Both the position numbers and the translations under genes were made by a program. A DNA stretch of 64,000 nucleotides from Micromonospora sp. WMMA1363 (GTDB lineage: Bacteria > Actinomycetota > Actinomycetes > Mycobacteriales > Micromonosporaceae): positions 1,049,001 through 1,113,000 of the forward strand of contig NZ_JAUALB010000001.1 in NCBI RefSeq assembly GCF_030345795.1, given 5' to 3'. The notes beneath the pieces were generated by a model. That model worked only from the letters and a program-made list of their open reading frames with translations. It was not told the DNA's origin and did no database searches. Within the stretch, counting starts at the first letter, position 1. Each line of letters opens with the position of its first letter. This document shows, one piece after another, positions 41,610-49,562 of the stretch.

Positions 41610-43349
41610 ATGTCCACAGATCACGAAATCCGGCGACCTCCGCGAACCCGACGGCGGTCCCGAGGACTTCTCGCCAGCGGCCTGGTGGCGGGCAGCCTCG
41701 TCGCCGGCGCCGCGGGCCTGGTCGGCCCGACCAGCGCCGCCGCGGCGCCGCACGGCGACGAGAGCAGGATCGCCACCCGAAACGACCGGGGCCACGGGAA
41801 GCCCGGTCTGAACGAGTCGGGCCGCGACGTGCTCGGCCGGGAGACGGGGAAGCGGCTCGGCCAAGACCGCGCGGCGGTGTCCGTCCCGTGCGACACCTCC
41901 AGGCTGATCGCCGCACTGGTCCGGGTCAACGCCGAGGGCGGCGGGGCGCTGCGGCTCGCGCCGAAGTGCACTTACACCCTCACCGACGCGTTTCACCAGC
42001 CCGACATCTACGGCGGCGGCATCCGTGACGCGCGGGAGACCCCGGGCAGCGCCGAGAACCAGGGCAATGCGGAGGCCGCGGGTGGTGCGGAGGCCGCGGG
42101 TGGTGCGGAGGCCGCCGACCGTCCGGCACCTGCGGGTGGTGCGGAGGCCGCCGACCGTCCGGCACCTGCGGGTGGTGCGGAGGCCGCCGACCGTCCGGCA
42201 CCTGCGGGTGGTGCGGAGGCCGCCGACCGTCCGGCACCTGCGGGTGGTGCGGAGGCCGCCGACCGTCCGGCGCCCGCGGCCGACGAAGAGGCGCCGGAAC
42301 TGCCCGGCGGCGGCACGGTCAACCTACACCCCGCCGACGACAAGGCGGGCCTGCCGGCGATCTACCACCGGGTACGGGTCGACGGACGGGGCGCGACGAT
42401 CGAGCGGGCCGCCGACGCCAAGGACTACTTCCGGTTCCTCACCGTCCGCGACGGCGGCGAGTTCCACCTGAGCGACGTGACGCTCGTCAACGGCCGCTCC
42501 GCCGCCGAGGGCGGCGCGCTGCACGTGGTGCACGGCGCGTCCGCGGTGATCGAACGGGTCACGGTGGTGCGCAGCAGCTCGCTGTCGGAGGAAGGCGGCG
42601 GTGGCGGCATGTTCAACGACGGCAACATGGTCGTCCGGGACAGCACCTTCATCGACAACCATGCGACGGGCGCGGCGGGCAAGGGCGGGGGCCTGCTCAA
42701 CGGCGGGGTCCTGACCGTTCACTCATCGACCTTCAAGGGCAACAGCGCGGTGGCGTACGGCGGCGGAATGGCCAACTTCCGCGCGGCGGCGGAGGTACAC
42801 ACGAGCACCTTCGCGCACAACACCGCGGAGCAGGGCGGCGGACTGGCGAGCTTCTCGGCCCGGACCCGGACGGTCGACACGACGCTCTACCGCAACCGTG
42901 CTCGCACCGGCGGCGGAATCGCCAACTCCGACGCCCTGATCTTCCTGCGCGGCATGGAGATCCGGGACAACACCGCCACCGGCAACGGCGGTGGCATCCA
43001 CGCCCACCAGGGCCTGGTGCCGCTGGACGACAGCGTGGTGGCGGGTAACATCGCCCACGGCCACGGCGGTGGCATCCACGCCGAGAAGTCGAACCTGCTG
43101 GTGCGGGACAGCACGGTGCGGCACAACAGGGCCGTCGAGGCGGCGTCGAACGGCGGGGGCCTCTCGGTCACCATGGGCCGGGTCGCGGTCTACCGCAGCA
43201 CGGTCGTCGACAACGGGTCCACCCGCCCGGCGGGCGGCCTCTTCGTGGACAGGGCCGAGGCCACGGTCGACGAGGAGACGACGATCGTGGACAACAGGGT
43301 CACCAACTGCGCGGGGAGCATCCCACCGGTCGCCAACTGCTTCCGGTAG
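41610..43349 (+). CDS. Secreted right-handed beta-helix protein with Ala/Pro-rich repeat
   Basis: A 579-residue exported protein. Residues 1-45 form a signal peptide with a twin-Arg-rich n-region (RRPPRTRRRSRG), hydrophobic core LLASGLVAGSLVAGAAGLV and cleavage near TSAAAAPHG. A linker contains five copies of GGAEAADRPAPA (about 164-223). From about 250 to the end come beta-helix rungs with recurring GGG-I/M/L turns and N-T-A patterns (GGGGGMFNDGNMVVRDSTF; GGGIANSDALIFLRG; GGGIHAHQGLVPLDDS), as in polymorphic outer-membrane-protein-like and polysaccharide-lyase folds. AGGAG precedes the ATG. An AT-rich segment at about 41470-41515 may hold the promoter. Probable wall-associated adhesin or carbohydrate-binding protein; catalytic residues not identified. 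Confidence 0.8.
   Translation: MSTDHEIRRPPRTRRRSRGLLASGLVAGSLVAGAAGLVGPTSAAAAPHGDESRIATRNDRGHGKPGLNESGRDVLGRETGKRLGQDRAAVSVPCDTSRLIAALVRVNAEGGGALRLAPKCTYTLTDAFHQPDIYGGGIRDARETPGSAENQGNAEAAGGAEAAGGAEAADRPAPAGGAEAADRPAPAGGAEAADRPAPAGGAEAADRPAPAGGAEAADRPAPAADEEAPELPGGGTVNLHPADDKAGLPAIYHRVRVDGRGATIERAADAKDYFRFLTVRDGGEFHLSDVTLVNGRSAAEGGALHVVHGASAVIERVTVVRSSSLSEEGGGGGMFNDGNMVVRDSTFIDNHATGAAGKGGGLLNGGVLTVHSSTFKGNSAVAYGGGMANFRAAAEVHTSTFAHNTAEQGGGLASFSARTRTVDTTLYRNRARTGGGIANSDALIFLRGMEIRDNTATGNGGGIHAHQGLVPLDDSVVAGNIAHGHGGGIHAEKSNLLVRDSTVRHNRAVEAASNGGGLSVTMGRVAVYRSTVVDNGSTRPAGGLFVDRAEATVDEETTIVDNRVTNCAGSIPPVANCFR
42099..42278 (+). repeat. Five in-frame tandem copies of a 36-bp repeat
   Basis: Units begin at 42099, 42135, 42171, 42207 and 42243; the first four are identical and the fifth differs only near its end. 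Each encodes GGAEAADRPAPA. Two partial GGAEAA units precede it. Sequence identity at DNA level implies recent expansion. Confidence 0.95.
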
Positions 43350-43358
43350 GGCACGCAA

Positions 43359-43456
43359 GGTCCGCGCTGGGACGGGTTGGCCGCTCCCGGCGCGGACCCG
43401 CGTCCGTCCAGGGCACGGACTCCCACGGGGCCGCGGGGGTTGACACCACCGCGGCC
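43359..43456. terminator. Two hairpins between convergent genes
   Basis: GGTCCGCGC (43359-43367) pairs with GCGCGGACC (43390-43398), and GGCCGCGG (43429-43436) pairs with CCGCGGCC (43449-43456). They lie between the ends of the beta-helix gene and the ABC permease gene and probably terminate both transcripts. Confidence 0.65.
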
Positions 43457-43476
43457 CTCGCGGCCGGGTGGCGAGG

Positions 43477-45366
43477 CTAACGACGGTTGACCCGGGCGCC
43501 GGCCACGGCGGCGGTCGCGGCCAGCGCCACGCAGACGCCGGCGGTGCCGAGCATCGGCAGCCAGGGGACCGTGACCGGGACTGGGACGCCTGTGCCGGCA
43601 AGGTCGGCGGTGGTGGCCCGCCACACCAGCCAACCGAGGAACGCCGTGGTGACCGTCCCGAGGACCAGGCCCGCGCCGGTGACCAAGGCGGCCTGCCACA
43701 GCGCCGCGCGGCGGACCTGGCGCGGGGTGGCGCCGAGCAGCCGTACGAGCTGGTTCGGCCGGCGTCGTTGCGCGGCGCCGATCAGGGTGACGTTGACGAT
43801 GGCCAGTGCCGAGTACAGGCCGGCCGGGCCGAGCAGGATGAGCAGGCCGAGGTTGTTGGCCCGTCGGGTGGTGGCTGCGGCCCGCTCGATCCAGTCGCCG
43901 GCGGTGAGGACCTCGGTGTCTGGGCCGGCGAGGCTTTGGACGAGTGTGTGGGCGAGGTCGTCGGCGGAGACGCCGGGATGCGGCCGGACGAAGACGGTCG
44001 CGGGCCCCGAGTCGAGGTGGGGCACCAGGTCGGCCGGGATCAGCACCTCGGCGTAGAGGTCTGGGGTGTCCGCGACGACCGCGACCACGCGGAGGTCGAC
44101 GGGGCGGTCGTCGATGCGAGCGTGGAGGGTGGCGCCGAGCCCGGTCTCGGCGTTGACCGCGAAGCTCCGCGTGACTGCGGCGGTCGGTCCGTGCAGTTCC
44201 GCCAGGTCGCCCTGCACGGCGCTGAGGCCGCGTGCCTGGATCGCCGCGTTGACATCGATGACATCGACGTTCTGGTGGTCGTTGTGGCCGATCGGAAGTT
44301 CGATCGACCGGCGAACATCGGCCACGGCCACCGCCGGGTCGACGGCGAGCGCGGCCGCTGCGGACGGGTCGGTGGTCGACACGACGACAGACGCCGAGAG
44401 GTGGGCTCGGTCTTGGGCGCTCGTCCAGTCGACGCCGAAGCTGAGTGCGATCAGCATCGATCCGGCGATGGCTGAGATGGCGACGACCGGGGCGGCGACG
44501 GCCGAGGTCGTCCGGTTGTCGGCGCGTAGCTCGTCGCGGGCGAGACGCGCGGCGACGTCGCGGTCGACGAACGGGCGCGCGAGCAGCCCGGCCAGGCGCG
44601 GGATCACCAGCGGCCCGGTCGCCATGAGACCGACCACGATGACCTCGGGCAACAGAACCGCGAGGATCAGCGTGAACAGCGGGGGGACGCGCGTGGCAAG
44701 GACCGCCGCGGCGACCACGACGGCAAGGCTGAGCGTGGCGACCAGCGCTTGGCCGACCGTGAGGCGGCGGCGTTCAAGGGCGGCCTCGCGCAAGGCGGCG
44801 GTGGGCGGGATCCGGGCGGCCCGCCGCGACGAGCGCCACGCGCCCAGCAACGCGACAGCCATGCCGAAGCCACCAGACACGAGCCACGCGGTCAAGGGGG
44901 AGGGGGCGGTGAGGCGCAAGTCGGTGATCCCGAACGTACGCACGAGCCGCAGCGCCGCCGGGGTGACGAGGGTGGTCAGCCCGCAGCCGACGACGGTCGC
45001 GGTGACGGCCACGACCGTCGACTCGCCGAGGATCAGCCGGCGGATCTGCCGGGGCGTGGCCCCGACGAGGCGGAGCAGGCCGATCGCGCGGCGGCGGGTG
45101 ACGACCGCGAAGCCGAAGGTGCTGCCGACCACGAAGAGCGCGAGAAAAAGCGAGACGGCCGACATGATGCCGAACATCGAGGTCAGGTCATCCAGTTGCC
45201 GGCGTTGTTCCGGTGTCACCCCACGGGCCAGGGTCGCGTCGACCGCGGCGATCAGGGTCACGGTGACACCGATCAGGACGATGCCAACGGCCAGCGCGAC
45301 GAAGGCCCCCAGATAGGCGGGCCAGGTGGTCCGGACGGTCTGACGGCTGAGGAAGCCGGCGCTCAT
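43477..45366 (-). CDS. ABC transporter permease, FtsX-like (MacB type)
   Basis: A 629-residue permease with two FtsX-like halves. Each half has the signature before a helix pair: VVTRRRAIGLLRLVGATPRQ near residue 90 and RRRPNQLVRLLGATPRQVRR near 540. A large extracytoplasmic loop lies between about 320 and 500. ATG at 45366 overlaps the ATPase stop by 4 bp. With the divergent two-component system the set looks like an envelope-stress or peptide-antibiotic efflux module; the cargo is not known. Confidence 0.88.
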   Translation of the reverse strand: MSAGFLSRQTVRTTWPAYLGAFVALAVGIVLIGVTVTLIAAVDATLARGVTPEQRRQLDDLTSMFGIMSAVSLFLALFVVGSTFGFAVVTRRRAIGLLRLVGATPRQIRRLILGESTVVAVTATVVGCGLTTLVTPAALRLVRTFGITDLRLTAPSPLTAWLVSGGFGMAVALLGAWRSSRRAARIPPTAALREAALERRRLTVGQALVATLSLAVVVAAAVLATRVPPLFTLILAVLLPEVIVVGLMATGPLVIPRLAGLLARPFVDRDVAARLARDELRADNRTTSAVAAPVVAISAIAGSMLIALSFGVDWTSAQDRAHLSASVVVSTTDPSAAAALAVDPAVAVADVRRSIELPIGHNDHQNVDVIDVNAAIQARGLSAVQGDLAELHGPTAAVTRSFAVNAETGLGATLHARIDDRPVDLRVVAVVADTPDLYAEVLIPADLVPHLDSGPATVFVRPHPGVSADDLAHTLVQSLAGPDTEVLTAGDWIERAAATTRRANNLGLLILLGPAGLYSALAIVNVTLIGAAQRRRPNQLVRLLGATPRQVRRAALWQAALVTGAGLVLGTVTTAFLGWLVWRATTADLAGTGVPVPVTVPWLPMLGTAGVCVALAATAAVAGARVNRR

Positions 45367-46130
45367 CGCCGTACCCCATCCAGCTCCGCCGACTGCTCGA
45401 GGTCGTTCATCCGCTGGGCGACCTGCGTGGCGTCGGCACCCTGCAGACGGCCCACGAGCTGTCCGTCGGCCATGAACAGCACCTCGTCGGCGTACGACGC
45501 GGCGAGCGGGTCATGGGTGACCATCACCACGGTCTGCCCGCCGTCGGCCACCTCGCGCAGCAGGTCCAGGACGGCCCGGCCCGTACCGCGGTCCAGCGCG
45601 CCGGTGGGCTCGTCGGCGAACAGGACGTCCGGTCGGCCGTAGAAGGCGCGGGCGATCGCCACCCGCTGCTGTTGACCCCCGGACAGCTCCGGTGGCCTGC
45701 GGTGGGCCAGGTCGAGCACCCCCACCCGATCCAATGAGTCGACAACAACCGACCTGTCGATCGGTAGCCCGGCGAGCCGCGCCGGCAGAGCCACGTTGTC
45801 GTACGCCGTGAGCGCGTCCAGCAGGTTGTACGACTGGAACACGAAGGCCATGGCCGTGCGGCGGAAACGGGTCAGCGCCGTTTCGTCGAGCTGGCCGAGA
45901 TCGGTCTCGCCGATCGTGACGTGACCCCGCGACGGGCGGTCGAGGCCGGCGGCTACCTGCAGCAGGGTCGACTTGCCGGACCCGGAGGGCCCCATGATGG
46001 CGGTGAACGTGCCGCGGTGGAACAGGTGGGTGACGCCGCGCAGCGCCGGGACCTGGCCGGCGCGGGAGCGGTAGGTTCGGGTCACCCCGTCGAGGGCGAT
46101 CGCGATGGTGTTGGTTGGCATGGCCTCCAT
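45363..46130 (-). CDS. ABC transporter ATP-binding protein (MacB/LolD type)
   Basis: A 255-residue ATPase with Walker A GPSGSGKST (about 46-54), Q-loop VFQSYNLLDALTAYDNVALP, signature LSGGQQQRVAIARA, Walker B VLFADEPTGALD and the H-loop THDPLAASYADE. The pattern is that of MacB/LolD exporters. Start ATG at 46130; ATG at 46121 would remove three residues. Divergent from the histidine kinase gene; a perfect palindrome lies between. Confidence 0.93.
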   Translation of the reverse strand: MEAMPTNTIAIALDGVTRTYRSRAGQVPALRGVTHLFHRGTFTAIMGPSGSGKSTLLQVAAGLDRPSRGHVTIGETDLGQLDETALTRFRRTAMAFVFQSYNLLDALTAYDNVALPARLAGLPIDRSVVVDSLDRVGVLDLAHRRPPELSGGQQQRVAIARAFYGRPDVLFADEPTGALDRGTGRAVLDLLREVADGGQTVVMVTHDPLAASYADEVLFMADGQLVGRLQGADATQVAQRMNDLEQSAELDGVRR

Positions 46131-46174
46131 GTCACCCGCGACCGGCGGCCGGCGCAGTGGCCCGCACGCCCCGA

Positions 46175-46198
46175 CGAGGTAGCGCGGGCGCTACCTCG
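46175..46198. promoter_or_regulatory. Perfect 10-bp palindromic operator
   Basis: CGAGGTAGCG-CGGG-CGCTACCTCG, 10-bp perfect arms around 4 nt, in the 98-bp gap between the divergent ABC transporter and two-component genes. It ends 18 bp before the -10 hexamer of the kinase gene, overlapping its -35 region. A good candidate binding site for the NarL-type response regulator of this locus. Confidence 0.65.
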
Positions 46199-46216
46199 AG
46201 ACGGCCGCCGTTACCG

Positions 46217-46222
46217 TACAGT
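46217..46222 (+). promoter_or_regulatory. Candidate -10 hexamer of a leaderless promoter (histidine kinase)
   Basis: TACAGT-N6-ATG (start at 46229), the same hexamer and spacing as before the MFS gene at 3646. Confidence 0.5.
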
Positions 46223-46228
46223 CGAAAG

Positions 46229-47443
46229 ATGATCTCGAGCCCGGATGCCTGGAGCGCGGTCGGCGGGCGGCCGGACCGCTTCCTGGCCTCGCCGTGGCCG
46301 TGGCGGTCACTCGGCTACCTTGCCTCGACCGTCCCGCTCGGGATCGGCGCGCTCGTGGTGCTGACCAGCCTCGTGAGCCTCGGCGTGCTGACCACGGTGA
46401 TCGTGGCGGGCTTCGTCATTCTGGCCGGCGTGCCCAGACTCACCGGGACCATCGCGCGACTGGAGCGGCAGCGGCTGCGGCTCGTGTTTCCCGCGCCGGC
46501 GGGCGGCCCGTCCGGCCGCTGGCCTGAGATCGGCCACGCCGCGCTGCTCGCCACCGTACTGTGGGTGGTCGACGCAGTCGTGCTGCTCCTGCTGTCGATT
46601 CCGGCGCTGCTCCTGCTCTCGCCCTGGTTGGTCAGGTATGAGCGCGTCGAGGTGACCGGGTGGCGTATCGAGACCCGGGGCGAAGCCTACCTCGCCGTCG
46701 CGGTCGGCGTCTTGGGTCTCGTCGCCGTCGCGTACGTCGTGACCTGGGTCGCATGCGGACAGGCGGCCCTGGTCCGGGTGCTGCTCGCCGCACCCGACGC
46801 CCACCTGACCGCGGCCGTGGCCGATTTGCGCCGTTCACGCCGCGGGCTTGTCGACGCATTCGAGGTCGAACGCCGTCGCATCGAGCGCGATCTGCACGAC
46901 GGCGTGCAGCAGCGCCTCGTCGCGCTCACCATGACCCTGGGCAGCGCCGAACTCGAGGTCTCCGACGGTCCAGGCGCGGTGCTGCTGCGTGAGGCGCAGC
47001 GGCAGGCCGAGACGGCGTTGGGCGAGCTGCGCGCAACCGTACGCGGCATCCATCCCCAGGTGCTCAGCGACCACGGTCTCACGGCCGCAGTGCACGAGAT
47101 CGCCGATGCCTCCCCAGTGCCGGTCGCAGTCGACCTTCAAGTTGCGCGACTATCCGGACCCGTCGAGACCGCCGCCTACTTCTTCGTCAGCGAGGCGCTG
47201 ACCAACATCGCCCGCCACTCCGGGGCGCGCTCGGCGGCGGTGCACGGCTGGCTGCACCGGGACGACCTGATCGTCACCGTCGTCGACGACGGCGTCGGCG
47301 GCGCGGATCCGGCTCGGGGCACCGGGCTGGCGGGGCTGGCGGCCCGGCTTGCCGCGTTCGACGGCACGGTGACGGTGGCCAGCCCCGCCGGCGGTCCGAC
47401 GGAGGTGAGAATGCAGTGTCCGATCAACCAGCCGGAGGCCTGA
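46229..47443 (+). CDS. Sensor histidine kinase, NarL/DesK type
   Basis: A 404-residue kinase. Residues 25-200 are a membrane sensor domain with four or more helices in pairs, like the putative sensor domain common in actinobacterial kinases. The HisKA_3 dimerisation region is VERRRIERDLHDGVQQRLVA (about 215-234) with the phosphorylated His in RDLHDG, and the ATPase domain has SEALTNIARHSGARSA and VVDDGVGGADPARGTGLAG. Its 3' end overlaps the response regulator by 28 bp, so they form a cognate pair. Confidence 0.92.
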   Translation: MISSPDAWSAVGGRPDRFLASPWPWRSLGYLASTVPLGIGALVVLTSLVSLGVLTTVIVAGFVILAGVPRLTGTIARLERQRLRLVFPAPAGGPSGRWPEIGHAALLATVLWVVDAVVLLLLSIPALLLLSPWLVRYERVEVTGWRIETRGEAYLAVAVGVLGLVAVAYVVTWVACGQAALVRVLLAAPDAHLTAAVADLRRSRRGLVDAFEVERRRIERDLHDGVQQRLVALTMTLGSAELEVSDGPGAVLLREAQRQAETALGELRATVRGIHPQVLSDHGLTAAVHEIADASPVPVAVDLQVARLSGPVETAAYFFVSEALTNIARHSGARSAAVHGWLHRDDLIVTVVDDGVGGADPARGTGLAGLAARLAAFDGTVTVASPAGGPTEVRMQCPINQPEA

Positions 47444-48081
47444 GGATCGTCCTCGCCGAGGACGCAGCGCTGCTGCGGGAGGGCCTCGTCGGCATTCTGG
47501 AACGAGCTGGCCACCACGTCGTCGCCGCGGTCAACGACGCGTCGGCGCTGCGGGCGTACGTTGACGGGACCGCGCCTGACGTCATCATCACCGACATCCG
47601 CATGCCGCCCACCCACACCGACGAAGGACTGCGCGCCGCCGCGGCGATCCGCGCCGACCATCCTCGCCTGGGCATCCTGCTGCTGTCGGCCTACATTGCC
47701 GACGCCTACGTCGCGCAACTCCTCGAGGCCACCGGCGGTGGCGGGATCGGCTACCTGCTCAAGGACCGGGTCGGCCACCTCAGGGCGTTCTTCGAGAGCC
47801 TCAACCGGGTCGCTGAGGGCGGTACCGTGATCGATCCCGAGGTGGTCCGTCACCTGCTCGCCCGCCGCCGCGACGACGGACCGCTCGCGACCCTGACCGA
47901 CCGCGAACGGAAGGTGCTCGCCCTCATGGCCGAGGGCCACACCAATCAATCCATCGCCGCCCGACTCTTTGTCAGCGAGGCCGCCGTACGCAAGCACATC
48001 GGTGGCATCTTCGCCAAGCTACCCCTCGACCCCAACCACGACCGTCGCGTCTCCGCCGTGCTCACCTACCTGCGCGGGTAG
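47416..48081 (+). CDS. Response regulator, NarL/FixJ family
   Basis: A 221-residue regulator. Receiver domain 9-125 with acidic residues E15/D16, phospho-acceptor D60 (VIITDIRMP) and Lys in YLLKDRVGH; LuxR-type HTH at about 155-205 (LTDRERKVLALMAEGHTNQS, then LFVSEAAVRKHIGGIFAKL). GTG at 47416 has GGAGGTGA about 8 nt upstream, inside the kinase gene. It probably binds the palindrome at 46175-46198 and controls the divergent ABC transporter. Confidence 0.93.
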   Translation: MSDQPAGGLRIVLAEDAALLREGLVGILERAGHHVVAAVNDASALRAYVDGTAPDVIITDIRMPPTHTDEGLRAAAAIRADHPRLGILLLSAYIADAYVAQLLEATGGGGIGYLLKDRVGHLRAFFESLNRVAEGGTVIDPEVVRHLLARRRDDGPLATLTDRERKVLALMAEGHTNQSIAARLFVSEAAVRKHIGGIFAKLPLDPNHDRRVSAVLTYLRG

Positions 48082-48320
48082 CCCGGGCCAGCCCCGCCCT
48101 CCGGCGGACCCGCCACGTCGGTGCTTGCCCGATCAGCCGCGGAACCGGTGCGGCGTCCGGCGAGAGCACAAGCCCGAGCCGGCGCTCGTTGCCGGCCAGA
48201 TCGCGCTTCCCGAACGCCTGGTGGTCGGCCCGCCGCTGTGATGGTCGGGTGGCCGTTGCCGGCGACAGGCCGCCTGCGGAGGAACTGTTCCAGCGTGGGC
48301 ATGTGTGGGTGGCTGAAGGA

Positions 48321-48356
48321 ATGCCCGGCGGCGCCCTTCGCGGGGTCGCCGGGCAT
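48321..48356 (-). terminator. Hairpin terminator after the HhH-protein gene
   Basis: ATGCCCGGCG (48321-48330) and CGCCGGGCAT (48347-48356) are perfect inverted arms, ending 9 bp from the minus-strand stop codon at 48366. It may also serve the response regulator gene coming from the other side. Confidence 0.65.
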
Positions 48357-48365
48357 CGGCGTCGG

Positions 48366-49346
48366 TCAGGCTTTCCCGTCGGCGGGGAGGACCGTCGCCG
48401 CCGGCTGGTTGTCCGCCAGGACCTGGGCCTGCTGCGGCCAGGTCGCCAGGCCCGGCGCGGCCCGTAGGCCGGCGGCACGGATCGTGCCCCGCAGCGACGA
48501 CTCGTCCAACTCGGCGAGCTGCCGGTAGGTCCGGATGCCGGCCGCGTGCAACGCCGCCGCCATCTTCGGCCCGATGCCCTGGATTCGGCGGAAGTCGTCG
48601 CCGACCCCCGCGTCGGACGTCGACCGCCCCGGCGGGATGACGACCGGCCTGCGAGGCGCCGGCACCGCCACCGGCTCGGTGGCTGCCGGCTCGGTAGCGG
48701 CGGGCTCGGTAGCGGCGGGCTCGGCGGCTGCTGGTTCGGTACCCGCTGGTTCGGTACCCGCTGGTTCGGTAACCGCTGGTTCGGACACGGTGCGCTCGGG
48801 TGTCGCCGCCGGCTCGGGCTCGGCCCCGACCGGTCCCCGGGTCTGCTCGGAGCCGGCCGCCTCAGCGATCGGCGTCCCCGCCTCGGTGGCCGGCACCTCT
48901 GCCTCCCGGCGGATCGGGTCGCCGTCGTCGCTGGTCCCGGTGTCGGGTGCCGGGCGCGGGGCGCCGACCTTGACGTCCGCGTCGGCGACCACTCCGGTGG
49001 TCGGCGTGACCCGGTCGAGCACCGGCGCCACGTCGACGGGGTCGACCGGCTCCGTGGACGCGGCGGTGACCGGGGTCGGCCCGTCGTCGTCCGTGTGGCC
49101 ATGCGGCGTCCCGGCGACGGCCCGATCGGCGACCGTGGCGGGTGCGGGGACGACGGTCGCCTCCGGACGTCCGGTCTCGGTGGTGGCGGGGGCGGGTTCG
49201 TGCCCGCCGGCCGCCGGCACGGTGGCCCGCGCGCCATCCACTGTGGTTGCGGTCGGCGCGGCGTTCCGTCGCCGGCGGATCGCCCACCCGGCGGCGATGC
49301 CCACCAGCAGAGCCACGACAAGTATCAGCCAGTCCGTCCACGCCAC
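48366..49346 (-). CDS. Membrane-anchored helix-hairpin-helix protein with Glu/Pro/Ala repeat linker
   Basis: A 326-residue protein: an N-terminal membrane helix (WLILVVALLVGIAAGWAI, 6-23) followed by basic residues, a disordered Thr/Pro/Glu/Ala linker of about 220 residues with five-residue repeats of the TEPAA kind, and a C-terminal helix-hairpin-helix domain (DDFRRIQGIGPKMAAALHAA, then GIRTYRQLAELDESSLRG). Such HhH domains bind DNA or nucleic-acid-like ligands non-specifically. GTG at 49346 follows AGGGAG. Role unknown; possibly tethers DNA to the membrane. It marks the left neighbour of the polyketide cluster. Confidence 0.8.
   Translation of the reverse strand: MAWTDWLILVVALLVGIAAGWAIRRRRNAAPTATTVDGARATVPAAGGHEPAPATTETGRPEATVVPAPATVADRAVAGTPHGHTDDDGPTPVTAASTEPVDPVDVAPVLDRVTPTTGVVADADVKVGAPRPAPDTGTSDDGDPIRREAEVPATEAGTPIAEAAGSEQTRGPVGAEPEPAATPERTVSEPAVTEPAGTEPAGTEPAAAEPAATEPAATEPAATEPVAVPAPRRPVVIPPGRSTSDAGVGDDFRRIQGIGPKMAAALHAAGIRTYRQLAELDESSLRGTIRAAGLRAAPGLATWPQQAQVLADNQPAATVLPADGKA
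48673..48784 (-). repeat. 15-bp tandem repeats in the HhH-protein linker
   Basis: Seven 15-bp units from 48673 to 48777 plus a partial unit, in two sub-families (GGCTCGGTAGCGGCG-like and GGTTCGGTACCCGCT-like on the plus strand). They encode five-residue repeats of the TEPAA/TEPAG type. Confidence 0.85.
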
Positions 49347-49562
49347 GGCAGATCTCCCTGTTGATTACGCGAGACAGTCGAGAAAGACTCGCCGCAGCTT
49401 GCCACACGCGTCGGCCGGTACGACAGCACGGATCCGGCGGCTGGCTCCGCGGGTGGGGTGGGATGTACCCGGGGTGCCGGCGGGGCGACGGACGGTCGCC
49501 GGATCGCCGCGTACGCCCGCGGACGGACCCCGGGGCTGTCCACCGAGGTCCGCGCCGGACGG

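Noticed and set aside
42008..42343. Repetitive antisense frames (RSAASAPPAGAG-type) over the beta-helix gene repeats
   Set aside because: Mirror images of the 36-bp repeat in the coding frame.
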